Source of the DNA: Neocallimastix lanati (nom. inval.)
Lineage: Eukaryota; Neocallimastigomycota; Neocallimastigomycetes; Neocallimastigales; Neocallimastigaceae
Direction: 5' to 3'
Assembly: GCA_016946835.1 (NCBI GenBank)
Contig: JACVTC010000010.1
Location: 62,001-126,000, forward strand
DNA length: 64,000 bases
The position numbers and the translations under genes are program-made. Below the pieces are notes generated by a model. It saw only the letters and a program-made list of their open reading frames with translations, was not told the origin of the DNA and made no database searches. Positions 1 through 15,337 of this stretch are shown here, piece by piece. The first letter of the stretch is position 1. Every line of letters begins with the position of its first letter.

Positions 1-387
1 TAATAATAATAAAATATTTATATATATATATATACATGGAAAAATACATGTATTTATATAATTTTATTTTTTTTTTTATTATTTATATATCTATTAAAAT
101 TATTTAATATTATAATATTAACCAATTATTACCATCTTACGCAAAACCTGTAAAAACAATTTTATTTTAACAATATATTGTATTAATATAATATACAGTA
201 TATTAATAATTAATTTAAAATATATATCTTATATCTTTAATTATGAATCAATCAGAAAAGAAGGATAAAATGAAATAATAATGAATAAAAATTAAATAAA
301 GTATAATTATAATATATAACGAGTTAATATTATATAATATATTTTATATCACAATATTTATTTTATATATATATATATATAAATATA

Positions 388-608
388 ATTTTTAGTTCCA
401 AAAAATAAAATTAGAAATAATAATAATAAAAATAAAATTGATATTATCAGTTAATTCTTACTGAAAATATATATATATACAAATATTAACATTCTTTTAA
501 ACGAAATTTTATTTTTAGTTCCAAAAAATAAAATTAGAAATAATAATTATAAAAAAAAAAAATTGATATTATCAGTTAATTCTTACTAAAAATATATATA
601 TATAGATA
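388..608. repeat. Two-copy direct repeat, about 122-bp period
   Basis: A block containing TTTAGTTCCAAAAAATAAAA starts near 391 and again near 513. It continues through a shared segment ending in TATCAGTTAATTCTTACT. The two copies differ mainly in A-run length. Confidence 0.7.
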
Positions 609-1548
609 TACAATTTTTTAATTGTAATTAGATTAGCAAAAATAAAGCAAACAAAAACAAAATAAACTAAAAAACAAACAAAATATATATATATATATAT
701 ATATATGATATTACGAAATTAATAATAATTGATATCATCATTAATTTTAATTTTAGTAATAATAATATTAATAATATTAATAATATTAAGGCTCTTTATA
801 ATTTTTATAAATTAATAATTGATACAGATTAGAATGAATTTTTGAAACATTATGAAAAATTTTATTTAAATAATATCAAGAATTTTTTTTTATTTCTTTT
901 TTTTTTTTTTTATAATTTAAATTCAAGAATTTTTTTTTTATTTTTAATTATAAGATAATTTTTGTTTATAACAATAATTACTACTAATTTTAAATTTTTT
1001 TATTTTAATAACTAATATTTCATATTATTTTATGTCATAGTAAATTAAATAACTTTCAATTTTTTAACTTTGTGTTAATTCTTTTTTATTTTTTATTTTT
1101 TATTATTAATTTTTCATATATTGAATAAAAATCTATTGGCTGATCAAATACTTTTAAATTTTAAAATTATATAATGGTATGTCCAAATTATGACCAAAAT
1201 ATTTATAAATATATTAAAGTATATATAGAATTAAATGAAATAATATATAAAAATATATTAAAATATATTAAAATATATATATTGGATAATATAAAAAAAA
1301 ACCAATCAATAATATTAATTAGAAAATATTTAATAACCCTTTTTTTTTTTTTTTATATTTATTTTAGAAAATGTTGCATTTCGGAATGTGGCTTATTAAT
1401 TGAAATTTAATTTAATTAGTAATTTATTAAGATTAATATTATTAATAAAATTTAATATGTCCAGATTTTAATTATTTCAATTATAAAAAATTATTATTAT
1501 AAATTTATAAAGTAGAGAATAATTTAATTATATATATTCATTATACTT

Positions 1549-1665
1549 TAATATATATTATTAATTATTCCAAATAAATAATAGACATAATATATATTAT
1601 TAATTATTCCAAATAAATAATAGACATAATATATATTATTAATTATTCCAAATAAATAATAGACA
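1549..1665. repeat. Three-copy tandem repeat, about 39 bp
   Basis: The unit contains ATTATTCCAAATAAATAATA followed by GACATA and occurs three times head to tail. It is low complexity and has no coding potential. Confidence 0.75.
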
Positions 1666-2045
1666 TATTTTTTTTTTTTATATTTATTTATGTCTTTTTT
1701 TTTTTTTTTTTTTTTTAATATCTTTTTTTTTCTTTTTTTATTTATTTAGTTTAATTATTATTATTATTAAAATTGATTTTATTAAATCCTTTTTTATTAT
1801 ACTTAATATTTGTTATTATTACTATTCTTTATTATTATTTATTGTTATTTTTTATTATTACATATAATTATTACTCTTAATTATTAATTATTATTATTAT
1901 TATAATTAATATTAATAATTTTGTATAATTTTTTTCTATTTTTTTAGTTAATTATTTTACATTTACTTTAATTTTTCAACCATTTTATTTGAATTATTTT
2001 ATAAGAAGTTATTTAGTTCTTTAAATAAAAGTTATAATCTTTTTT

Positions 2046-2320
2046 TTTTTTTTATAATTTTAAAGATGACTTTTTGGCCATTAAAAAAAATTTTTTTTTT
2101 ATAATTTTAAAGATGACTTTTTGGCCATTAAAAAAAAAATTTTTTTTTTATAATTTTAAAAATTATTTTTTTTAATGACCAAAAAGTCATTTTTAAAATT
2201 ATATATATAAAAAAAAAAGTTATAACTTATCTTTAAAATTATAAAAATAAAAACGGCTTTTTGACCATTAAAAAAATAGTTTTTTTTTTTATAATTTTAA
2301 AGATGACTTTTGACCATTAA
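2046..2320. repeat. Direct and inverted copies of a 50-bp unit
   Basis: The unit (AAAGATGACTTTTTGGCCAT flanked by A and T runs) is present three times in one direction, at about 2063, 2111 and 2301, and once inverted near 2175 as AATGACCAAAAAGTCAT. A further related copy lies near 2255. The inverted arrangement could fold as a hairpin. Confidence 0.65.
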
Positions 2321-2660
2321 AAAAAAATTGTAAATCAAAAATTTATATTATATATTAGATTATTGAATAATAATAGTGAAATGAACAAAAAAGTGTTTAC
2401 TATAAATAAAAAAAAAATATTATCATTTCTTTTATATTATAAATTATAAACTAAATATTTTTATTTATCATAATATCTTAATATTTATTATTTTCTATAT
2501 GATTGTTTATTAAAATGTTTAATTTTTTATTTAATCTGTATATTATATATTTATTGCTATATCGAAATTTTATTATTTTATTTTATTTTATGTTGTTTTA
2601 TGTCTTTTTTTTTCCACCTTTATTTTTTTTTTATATTATTAACATTCTTTATTTAAAATA

Positions 2661-2737
2661 AAAAAGACATAAAATATAATTACAATGATAATAAAATTAT
2701 TTTTTATTATCATTGTAATTCTATTTTATGTCTTTTT
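2661..2737. repeat. Near-perfect 35-bp inverted repeat (hairpin)
   Basis: The left arm starts AAAAAGACATAAAATATAAT and reaches about 2695. The right arm starts about 2701 and ends ATTTTATGTCTTTTT. The arms are complementary over about 35 bases with a loop of only a few bases. The motif TTTTATGTCTTTTT also occurs just before, near 2598. It may be the palindromic core of a small foldback element or simply a replication-slippage palindrome. Confidence 0.6.
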
Positions 2738-2930
2738 AAGTCATTGTTTTTCCTCCTTTATTTTTTTTTTATATTATTTATTTTCTTTATTTTTATTTAT
2801 TATTTATTTATTTTTTTTTTTTAATTTTTTTTTTTTTTTATGCTTTAGATAAATATTTATCCTTTTTTTTTTTTTTTTGATTTATATCAAAATTTCTAAT
2901 CATTGAAACTTTAAAATTGAATAAATATTT

Positions 2931-2971
<41 letters not shown>

Positions 2972-3275
2972 TATTACATTACTTCTTTAGATAAATTTTT
3001 TTAAATTTTTTTTTTTTTTTTTTCTTTAATTTATACTACATTCTTTATTTTTAAAAAAATTTTTTTATGATATAAAATTATAATGTGATAAAATTTTTTT
3101 TTATGAAAATAAGTAAAATTTTTATAATTCTATATCAATAATAAAATCATAATTATTATAATTATTGATATAGATTTATTAAAAACTCACTAGTTTTATA
3201 TTCTACATTCTCTCCCTTTAAAATAAGAATTAGAAACAACTTTGAATAAAATACATAAATTTATTATTTAATGTT

Positions 3276-3320
<45 letters not shown>

Positions 3321-3963
3321 AATTACTATTTTTGATACGATAATAAAAATTCTTAATAAATTATTAATTTTACTAATATTAATAAGATTATCACCATTTT
3401 ACCTCTTCACTACATTATTAGTAATGATACTATTATTTTCACTATCACTAATATTAATATTCTTATTTTTTCACTATTAATAGTATTACTATTTATTAAT
3501 TACATTATTACTATATTGTTCTAATAATTATTATTAATATTACACACTTTGTTACTATTATCAGAATCAGAACTTGAATCTACCTTATAAATATCTTATA
3601 CCATAGTGTTCACATTACTATGTGATGTTGGACAATATTTGATAATTACAAAAAAAAAAAAAAAAAATTTTTTTCCTAAAGAATATCAATATCTATAAAA
3701 AATATTTCATTCGAAATTCACTAAAAAGATAGCATTTAGTAAACCAATATTTCAGTCAAGGTGTACTATTTATTCTCTATATATAACAAACAACAAGGAC
3801 AGCATTCTAGACAGTCGTCTTCAACCATATTGCCAGGTTTAGCAGGTTTAGCAACACTAGCATGCATGGAATTTATATCTACATCTGGCAATGAAGAACC
3901 AATTGGAAACCAAGGCTATATTAAGGATGCTTACAAGTTGAGCTTTAAGTAGTAGTTAAGTAG

Positions 3964-4175
3964 TCTCCTAATTTTCTCAAATTCATTATTTTTATAAGCC
4001 TTTACCCTTGACAGATTTTCCTACCATATTTCTATCCCAGTTAAAGTTTTTAAAGTGTTAATTATTTTTTCTCCTAATTTACTCAAATTCATTATTTTTA
4101 TAAGCCTTTACCCTTGACAGATTTTCCTACCATATTTCTATCCCAGTTAAAGTTTTTAAAGTGTTAATTATTTTT
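3964..4175. repeat. Perfect-looking tandem duplication, about 106 bp
   Basis: A segment starting CTCCTAATTTNCTCAAATTC and containing CCCTTGACAGATTTTCCTAC occurs twice back to back, followed each time by the same T-rich tail. It lies just upstream of the gag-like fossil and probably belongs to the decayed 5' part of that element. Confidence 0.8.
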
Positions 4176-4559
4176 TTGTGATAGAATTTTATCTAATTTG
4201 TCTATTAAAATTTTTTCCTTTTTTTTTTTTTTTTATTTTTTTTTTTTTATCTCATGCATGACGTCTACAACGTTTTATCTCTCATAGTAAAACAGAGATA
4301 ATAAAATTTGGAGTATTTTCTATTTTTTTAAAAAAAAAAAATTTACCTGAGCATTCACACATTTCCCCGATAGAGGAGGAATTTCTAAATTCTTTAGAAA
4401 CACAATAAAGGAAATAATTCAATTTAGTATATAATCTTGTATTAACTTATATAGTATCTGTGAGATTCTCATTCTTTCTCTGTTTTGATCCAATTAAGGG
4501 TAGTTAATACCAAATTTTAGCCAATTATTATAGCTGAAAACTTATATGTGGTGGTACAT

Positions 4560-6556
4560 ATGGAAAAAGAAAAAGAAGTAAATAGAGTTCTTACTTTGGA
4601 TGAATGTGTTAAATTAATTAAAAAGAAATATATATTCGAGAGAAACTTTGAAGGAAGATAAACTACATCAATTAAAAAAAATTATTATATCCCAAATGAA
4701 AGTGTGTGATTTTAATACTAGATTTTTGGAACTATACAATCAATTAGATTTCGATGATAAGTCTTCTATATCTGTTATTGATTATGAAAATGCTTTACGA
4801 CCAAGAGGTAGAATTTATGAAAGGGTTGTTACGGCTGATGTATATAATCTAGAGGATGCCTGTAAATTAGCGAAAAATATTTGTGAGTATAATAAACGAA
4901 TCTCGAGTAGACACTGAAATGTAGGGTTCTTATACTATTAATATTAGGAACAATTACAATAGTGTAATAAACTATAGCTGAATTGAAAGATCAAATTATA
5001 AATATTAATTTTTCTAAAAAATATAATAAAAATGCAGTTAATATATGGATTGAAAATAACAATAGGAATCAGAGGAATTTTAGGAATTCACCTATAAATA
5101 TTGTGACTCAAGGAATACAAAATAATAACTTAAATAAAAGTACTAAACCTAGACAAAACACTCATAATTATTATAGATTTGGAATAGAAAATAATAATAA
5201 CAATAATTTAAACATTAGTAATGATAATAATATATCATACTATTGTAGAAATCGGAAAATTTTAAAACCAGATTTAAAAATTAGTTCAACAAATAATAAT
5301 AATATTAAGGATAATAATATTAAAGTAAATAATAATAATGATAAAGATTATAACAATATTAATAATGTTAATGAAAATATAATTAATAATAATTCAATTA
5401 ATAGTATTATCAATAATAGTATATCTAACTTGGCTACAAATAATAATAATAATAATAAATAATAATGATAATAATGATAATAATGATAATAATGATAATG
5501 ATATTTATAAAAATAAAAAAAAATAATAAAAAAAAATGACACATTGGATAACATAGTAAATGTGGAACGAAATAAATTATACGCGTTCAAAATGGATAAT
5601 TTCAGAGAAAACAATTATAAAATAGGAAATGCTAATAATGGAAAATGTGAAACAAATAGTAATATTATAATTACTAAAGAAGAAAATAAAAACAGTTTCA
5701 TTGGTAATACAGATATTAAGAAAAATCAAAATAATAATATGGAAATTAATAGTATTGTAACAATAAATATTAAAAGTATTGATAATAATGAAAATATTAA
5801 TTCAAATAGTAAAAAGAATAAAGATAATAATAATATTATTGAGAATTCTGAAAATATAATTAACAAAAGAAATAGTAATAAAAATATAAAAGAAGTAATA
5901 AATATTAATGAACTTTTAAAAGTTGAAATCATTAACAATAGAACTAATAAGTCTATAACTCCTAGTTTGGTAATGGAATTGAATGTAATTATTAATAAAA
6001 ATTCAAAAATAAACAATATTAAAATTATTCCAAATGATAATAAAAATAAGCAATTTACAAATAAAGCATATTCAGTTACTAATAATATTAATATAAAAGA
6101 AAGAAAAATTATTAACAAAAATTCTCTCATTGATGAATATAGTAAAGTCGTAAATGTTGGTAATGATCGGATAATAAAAATTAATAAAATTTAAAAAAAT
6201 AATTAAAATTCCAAATATTCGAATTCAAAATAACAATAAAAATAAAATAAATACTAATAAATTCATGATGTCCAAACCTGAGATTGCGTTAAAGGAGATT
6301 ATTAGTTATAATAACAATTGCGTTGATACAAAACCAATAATTAGAAATTATAGATATAAAGAAAATAAAATTTTAAAATTAATAGTTATAGTAGTTAAAC
6401 CATATATTTTCTTTTATATAAAAAAAATATATAGTTTAATTTTTATCAAGGGCATTTCTGATATAAAAAAAATATATAGTTTAATTTTTATCAAGGGCAT
6501 TTCTGATATAAAAAAATATATAGTTTAATTATTATCAAGGGCATTTCTGATATAAA
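4560..6556 (+). mobile_element. Degraded Ty3/gypsy-like gag fossil with Asn-rich tail
   Basis: The peptide around 4660-4900 reads VCDFNTRFLELYNQLDF and later VYNLEDACKLAKNICEY. This matches the layout of the retrotransposon Gag domain in the younger element at 50057-51025 (FDVRFNTLCNQVN and SLQDAMKIT). A very asparagine-rich stretch follows to about 6190, like the low-complexity tails of other elements in this window. No reverse transcriptase, integrase or paired LTRs were found, so this is a broken 5' remnant with several breaks. It is older than the elements at 25-52 kb. The link to Ty3/gypsy is an inference from weak similarity. Confidence 0.5.
6417..6556. repeat. Three-copy tandem repeat, about 46 bp
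   Basis: The unit contains TATCAAGGGCATTTCTGATA after an A-rich stretch and TATATAGTTTAAT. Three copies stand head to tail at the right end of the gag-like fossil. Confidence 0.8.
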
Positions 6557-8713
<2,157 letters not shown>

Positions 8714-9406
8714 TTAATATAAGGATAACAATAATACACCTAATGATACAATAAAGGTAGTTCCAACCTTATAGGTACTATAAGCACCACTAGAATTTAG
8801 TATTTTAGCACATTCTTCAGATTTAAAATAATTAGCAACTGAATTCAAATCAGATTTTTTAATAGGTGATACAGAACTATCTAAATCTTTATATATTTCA
8901 GGAAGATCAGTTATAAATTTAAGAGTTTCCTCCGTACAAATTTTGGATTCACAGTTAGCTTTGAAATCTTCCTCAGTTAATTCTTTTCCAGAAGCAAAAG
9001 CTTTAGATATTGGACAAATATTTTCATATTCGTCATATAAGCATGAAAGACTTAATTGTAAACCTACACCCTTCACATTTTCTTCGAAACCAGTGTTCTG
9101 TATTTCCTCATAATCTTTACAATTTGGTATAATACCTAATGGATCTTTAAAGAATTTTTGACATCTATCACTATTTAAAAGAGCACAAGCATTTAATGGA
9201 TTTAATTGATAATCTTTAAGAGTTACATGACAACCATAGAGTTCATTATTCGATATATTTTCGATATCGTTTATACATTCAGCAGTAGCATTAACAAACA
9301 CTAAATCATTAATTTCATTTTCAAAATAATAATTGAAAAAGTCAGTATTTAAAGCATAGACCGAATACGAAACTAATAAAGGAGAAATTAATGCTAATAT
9401 TTTCAT
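8714..9406 (-). CDS. Secreted, probably GPI-anchored cysteine-rich protein, unknown function
   Basis: A 230-residue protein that I do not recognise. It begins with a typical signal peptide (MKILALISPLLVSYSVYA, cleavage likely around residue 18-19). It ends with a 15-residue hydrophobic tail (TTFIVSLGVLLLSLY), the classic layout for GPI anchoring, with a plausible anchor site in the NSSG stretch at 204-207. There are ten cysteines (44, 59, 74, 82, 96, 122, 131, 152, 157, 199), an even number that could form five disulfides. N-glycosylation sequons lie at N39, N50 and N204. The start chosen is the first ATG and fits the signal peptide. It is a single uninterrupted frame and much less AT-rich than its flanks, which supports a real gene. 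It stands alone, with no neighbour within 4 kb. A role at the cell surface is inferred; the function is unknown. Confidence 0.8.
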   Translation of the reverse strand: MKILALISPLLVSYSVYALNTDFFNYYFENEINDLVFVNATAECINDIENISNNELYGCHVTLKDYQLNPLNACALLNSDRCQKFFKDPLGIIPNCKDYEEIQNTGFEENVKGVGLQLSLSCLYDEYENICPISKAFASGKELTEEDFKANCESKICTEETLKFITDLPEIYKDLDSSVSPIKKSDLNSVANYFKSEECAKILNSSGAYSTYKVGTTFIVSLGVLLLSLY

Positions 9407-11021
9407 TAGTTCTTATTTTATTTAAATTAAAATATATTTAAAAATAATAGTACTGTCTTTATTTATTGAAGCAATACGTCAAAAATATATATAATTTATA
9501 GTATTTTTTTTTTTTAATTTTTATATTATTTTTTTTTTGTAATATTTAACTTATTTTTTTTTATAAATATATATTTCAAATTTATATATATATAATTTTT
9601 TATTATTAGTAGTATTTTATTTTCAATTTGTTTATTTTTTTTTAAATAAAAACAAAAGTATAAGAAGATATAAAAAACAAGCAATTAAAAAAAAATAAAA
9701 AATAAAAAAATAAATAATAAAAAAATAAAAAATAAAAAAATAAAAAGTTATTATGACCTTTATATATTATTTGTATTAATGTATGACAAAACATAAAAAG
9801 CAATATTTTAAATTTTAAAGGAGTAAAAAATTAAAATTTTATATTAAAAAAAAAAAAATTAAAAAAAAAATTAAAATGTTTAATATACACTAATAATATA
9901 AATGAACAAATTAAATTATATATATATATTATATATATATTAGTAAATATACATTTATATATAACTGTCATTAATTTTATTATTAATTTTTTTTATTTTT
10001 TTTTTTTTATAATTTCTTTTCTATTTTTTTTTTTTTTAACAATAATTACTAATAAAATTTTAATAACTTTAATTAAGATTTATGAAAAAAAAAAAAAAAA
10101 AAAAATTGTATATACATTTTAAACAATATATTATATATTAAAATTTATATTAAATTTATAATTTTTAAAAAGTAAATATTATAAAACTAAGTTTTAATTT
10201 CACTTTGAGAATAATATATACAAAGAAAAAATATTTTTTATCGATGAATTTTTATTGAAAATATTATATATATATATTTTAATGATGATATTATGACTTT
10301 TATTTTTAATAATAATATTATTATAACAAAAATAATATTTTATAAAAATAATATATATTATTACAATAATATTTAAATAAAAGCAACTAAACTGTGCAAT
10401 CAATTTTATTTCAAATTTGTTATTTTGAATAATCGACTAATGTTATTTAGAAGAACTTCGTTTTAAGTGTTTATAGTCTAATGATTAGCTATATTAATAA
10501 ATTACTAAGACAATAAATATATCAATTTAAATTTTCATTTTGGATAAAATAATAATAATAATGATAAGGAAAACAATAAATAAATAAATAAATAAAAAAG
10601 CTTTCACAACCAAGAAAATCAATATTTTAATAGCTAATTAATGAAGAGCTTCTATTATAAGACTTTCTAGTTCATCAAACACATAGAATACTAGTATATT
10701 AATTTCTGTATAACTAACAATGAAGAATCGATATCAAAAAGAAGCTTTTTATGATATTAACTGTCTTCATTCCAAAAAAAAAAAAAAAAAAAGTTTAATG
10801 GAAATCATCTTATCACCTTTATTCTATTAAAATTAAATACTAAAATTTTAATAAACATTAATTTATCTAATTAAAGTTAAAAATATTAAAAAAATTTTTA
10901 CAGATTAAAAAAATATATATATAATATATAATATATAAAATATAATATATAATATATATATTAGAAATAAAGTTATAATAATATTTGAAATAGAATGGAA
11001 AACTTAATTTCATCTTTTTCA

Positions 11022-11052
<31 letters not shown>

Positions 11053-13607
11053 CATATTTTAATATATACAGATTAAATTTAGATATCTCAAATAATGTAT
11101 TTATCCTATAAAAATTTAAAAATGAAATTAACTAATGAATCTATGCAATATAAAATCTTTTATAAATAAATAATATATAAAATATATTAATTCCAAGAAT
11201 TGAAATCATGTAATTCTATTGGTTATATAGAAATAAATGAATCTTTTCTTGAAAAGGAATTAAATTTTACTAAAAATTGTTATTTAAAATAAATTTAATT
11301 AAAGAATATTGAAATATAATATTTAAAAAACATTGTTATATATTGTTATTATATATTATCCCTTCAATAATTATAATTTATTATAATATATATATATTTA
11401 TATTATATTATTTAAAATAATAGATTTTATAATTTTATTACTCATATCTTAAAAACTAAAACTAAAATCAATACTAAAAATAAAAAAATAGAAGTAAAAA
11501 TAAAATTGAAATTAAAATTAAGTATTAAAATTTAAAAAATAAAATAAAAAAAAAAAATAAAATAATAAAATATAATAAGAATAAAATAAAAAATTTAATA
11601 AAATATAATAATAAAAAAAAATAAATCCTAAAATCAGTATTCTAAATTGATAAGTTGGTCACATGAATAAACTTCCGTAAGGAGTAAAATATTTTTTGTT
11701 CCCCATTATGTTTTATGAATACGAACTTAATGATATTAATTAATATAAATTTATTCATTTATTTTCATTTATTTATTAAAATGGAATATTTAATTATTTA
11801 ATTTATATAAATTAATTTATTATTAGCATTTAAAGATATATATATCTATTTTTTTTTTTTTTTTTTTAATTTTAATTTTTTAATTTTCTTTTAATTAATT
11901 TTGAATATTTCATTCATTCTATAGAGAATTTACATTTACATGCTACTTTTTAAAATAAAATAAATTAATTTATTACTTATTAATTTATTAATATTATCAA
12001 TTAATATTATTGGATTTATTATTTATGTAATATTTTTTTCTGCTTTTACTTAATTATTATATATTTAATAATGGTTAATACTAATTTAAATAGTATATTA
12101 AATTTATTAAATTCCTTGACTTTTCATTTTAATTTCCATTTAGAGGTGTAAAAATAATTATTAAATATTTATTTTAATATTCTATATATATTAAAATTAT
12201 ATAAATTAATATTTATTATAAATTTTATTTATTTATTTTTTATTTATTTATTTATTTATTTATTTTTAAAAAAATTTAAAAATAAATTAAATAAATAAAA
12301 TATTTTAGAAAAAATAGAAATGATTAGTTTATAATTTAGATATTTTAGTTCTTTCTAGCTTTAAAATCAAAAAAAAAAAAATTTTACTATAAAAAAAAAA
12401 GCATTCCTACAATATCTTAATTTAGGTTATTTTTCTTAATGCATATTAGAATTATAAAATTTATATAATGAAAAAAACAATAATTGAAATGATTTTAAAA
12501 TTTTAAATAAATTATTGTTTTTATTATATATATTATTTTTTAAAATAAATTCACTCTGCTCCTTTTTTGCTAATTTAGATACTTTAATTTATATTAGTAA
12601 TTCAAGTAATTAATTTAAAATATTTTAATATATTTGAATGTTTTAAATTCAACAAATTTATTTAAAAACTAAAATTCATTTAAAAACTAATGATTAGTAT
12701 AAAAAAGGAGTTTATTTTTTTTTCATAATTATAATTATATATTAATTTGATTAAAATAGTAGTTGTTAATATCTAATGAACATATAATATCCTTTATAAG
12801 ATATATTTTTAATAGACTTAAAAAATATTAAAGTAGCTATCTTTTTAAATGTTACTTATATAGATTAAGATATCATATCTCTAATATATGAACTATTTTA
12901 ATATCTAAAATTTTAAATGCATATATCACATTATCATATTATATATTAATAAATAATATTTTTTTTTTATTTCTTCATTAACTAATTAATAACATAAATG
13001 ATATTAATTTGAAAAGTTTTATAATATCTAAACTATAATATAAATACAATATTATAAGATATTATATAATATATATACAACATATAAATATGCTAAATAA
13101 TAAATATTTATTTTTAAAAAAACTAGAATGTATTAATTTATTATCAAAAAATAAAAAAATTAAAAATTTTAATTAGAGTATATTAAATTTAACAAAATTA
13201 TATGTAGATTATGTACATATTTTAATACCAATTAATTATTTAATAATAATTAATTATTTGAATATATATATTATATTCATTCCTTTTTTAATTATAGAGA
13301 TAATTAATCAATTTATTTAAAAGAACGAAAAAATGAAATACATTTGAAATAAATATATTTTCTTAATATTATATTTAATAAATTGTAATAATAAGTATAT
13401 TTAAATAAAAAAAAAAAGGCCAATTAATATATTATAAGAATAATAAAAATAAAAATAAAAATAAAAATAAAAATAATATTTATCTTTTTATAATATTTAT
13501 AATAAATAAATATTTAAAATTCAAAGATATATTAATGAAAATAACAAAAGTTCATTTTCAATGGTAATTAAAAAAAAAACCTAATATAAAAAAAAATTAA
13601 AATATTT
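9407..13607. other. AT-rich intergenic DNA, no gene seen
   Basis: Mostly homopolymers and A/T microsatellites. A somewhat more complex stretch at about 10430-10780 contains scattered G and C but no open frame, splice-site pattern or RNA motif that I could identify. An (AAAAT)n-like run lies near 13445-13475. Confidence 0.6.
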
Positions 13608-13759
13608 TATAATTTTTATTTTTATTTTTATTTTTATTTTTATTTTTATTTTTATTTTTATTTTTATTTTTATTTTTATTTTTATTTTTATTTTTATTTT
13701 TATTTTTATTTTTATTTTTATTTTTATTTTTATTTTTATTTTTATTTTTATTTTTATTA
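13608..13759. repeat. (TTTTTA)n hexanucleotide microsatellite
   Basis: About 150 bp of uninterrupted TTTTTA repeats, roughly 25 units. It is one of the purest arrays in the window. Confidence 0.95.
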
Positions 13760-14287
13760 TTTATGGAAATAATTAATTTTCTTATAACATATTAATAAAA
13801 TATTAATAGTTAAATTTTCACAATTTCTAAAGTCATTCTTGTTTTAATACAAAAAAAAAAAAAAAAAAAAAAAATTTTTTTTATTATATCAATTAATAAT
13901 ATTTATAAAAAATTTTTTATTAATAAAAATATGTAAAATATTGCTTTTTATATGCTTTAAATATTAAAAGTAGACCCAAATATATTAATTATACATATAT
14001 AAATGAAATTTCTCAATCTCAAAAATAATAAAATTACAGAGAAAAAAAAAAAAATAAAATTTTTTCTGTGATATTATTAATATTATTATTTCAATATTAA
14101 TATATTAAATACCTATAATTAACCAAAAATATATATATATATATTTAAAATTAATATTAAAAAAAAAAATTAAAATATATTAAAATAAATTTTATTTGAA
14201 ATTATTGGATTTTTTATTTTTTCATTTTTTTATGTTTTATTGAATAGAGAAAGAATATATATTTAGAATCTAAGTACGTTTCGCAAT

Positions 14288-14608
14288 AGTGTATTTTGAA
14301 ATGTGGCGTATTTTCTTAAGTGGCTTGTTTTTTAATAATTAAGAAATAATTAAATATATAATATTAAATAAATAATAAATATTCTTTTTTTTATATATAT
14401 AATTTATTAATATTTAATTGTAAAAATAATTTTTATAATTCTTTTTTAATAAAATATATTATTATTTCTTTTGATATAGGTATTTAATAATATTTAATTG
14501 AAAAATATATTATTATTTTTATATATATTTATTTATGATTGTATAAAATATCTTAAAAATGTATGGTTTTATTTTGAAATATTATAAGCCACATTACGAA
14601 AATGCACA
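14288..14608. mobile_element. MITE-like unit with imperfect terminal inverted repeats
   Basis: The left end reads GTGTATTTTGAAATGTGGCG. The right end, read on the other strand, is GTGTGCATTTTCGTAATGTG followed by GCTTA. The two ends agree at about 20 of 24 positions and flank some 320 bp of AT-rich DNA with no coding potential. Related single ends occur near 1372-1400 (TTTCGGAATGTGGCTTA), 14737-14753 (TTTTGTAATGTGGTGTC) and 15940-15953 (ACGAAATGTGACTT), so this is a dispersed motif. No clear target-site duplication was seen. It could be a non-autonomous DNA transposon or a decayed repeat family. Confidence 0.4.
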
Positions 14609-14869
14609 CTCCCCTCCCCTCCCCATATTTATTACTTTATTAATGAAATATAATTTAAATATTTTATTATATTTTAATTATATTTCATTAATAAAATATT
14701 TATAGTTGATATAGTATTATGTGTGGAATCTGAAAGCTAAATTTTGTAATGTGGTGTCCAAATCATTTTAATTTGATGTTACAAATTTTTTAATATTTTT
14801 TAATACAATTATATATAAATAAATCAGGTTTAGTTTAGAAATAAATAAAACTGTGATAATTATTTTATT

Positions 14870-15125
14870 ATTTATATTTAATTATTTTATTATTTGTATT
14901 TATTTATATTTAATTATTTTATTATTTGTATTTATTTATATTTAATTATTTTATTATTTGTATTTATTTATATTTAATTATTTTATTATTTGTATTTTTT
15001 TATATTTAATTTTTTATTATTTGTATTTATTTATATTTAATTATTTTATTATTTGTATTTTTTTATATTTAATTTTTTATTATTTGTATTTATTTATATT
15101 TAATTATTTTATTATTTGTATTTAT
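14870..15125. repeat. 32-bp tandem repeat array, about 8 copies
   Basis: The marker TATTTGTA recurs at 14891, 14923, 14955 and 14987, a 32-bp period, and continues with slightly shorter units to about 15125. It creates a repetitive plus-strand open frame (LFIFNYFIICIF motif) that is not a gene. Confidence 0.85.
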
Positions 15126-15290
15126 TATTTAAATTTAACTATAAATAAATTTATATCAAATTATTTAGTAAATAAGAAAATATTTAAACCATTTTATTTT
15201 TTAATAATTAAATATAAATAATAATTAATTTTATAAATAGTTTATTTTCTAGTATATATAAAATAAAATATTATCTTAAAAGTACTTTAT

Positions 15291-15337
<47 letters not shown>

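Larger units (their letters stand above)
1..3760. other. AT-rich intergenic DNA, no gene seen
   Basis: Nearly pure A/T sequence with long T runs (for example around 3280-3317) and short tandem repeats listed separately. The open frames here (around 1174 and 3271) read through homopolymers and lack any recognisable protein pattern. No RNA gene or conserved motif was found. Confidence 0.7.

Noticed and set aside
3271-3480. Plus-strand frame starting with a long Phe run
   Set aside because: It is produced by a T homopolymer; the rest has A/T-only composition and no recognisable feature.
3761-3952. Short plus-strand frame (63 codons) with less AT-rich sequence
   Set aside because: It is too short, lacks a domain, and lies just upstream of the gag fossil and its tandem duplication, so it is most likely part of that decayed element.
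14958-15221. Plus-strand frame with repeating LFIFNYFIICIF motif
   Set aside because: It is caused by the 32-bp tandem repeat; not a membrane protein.
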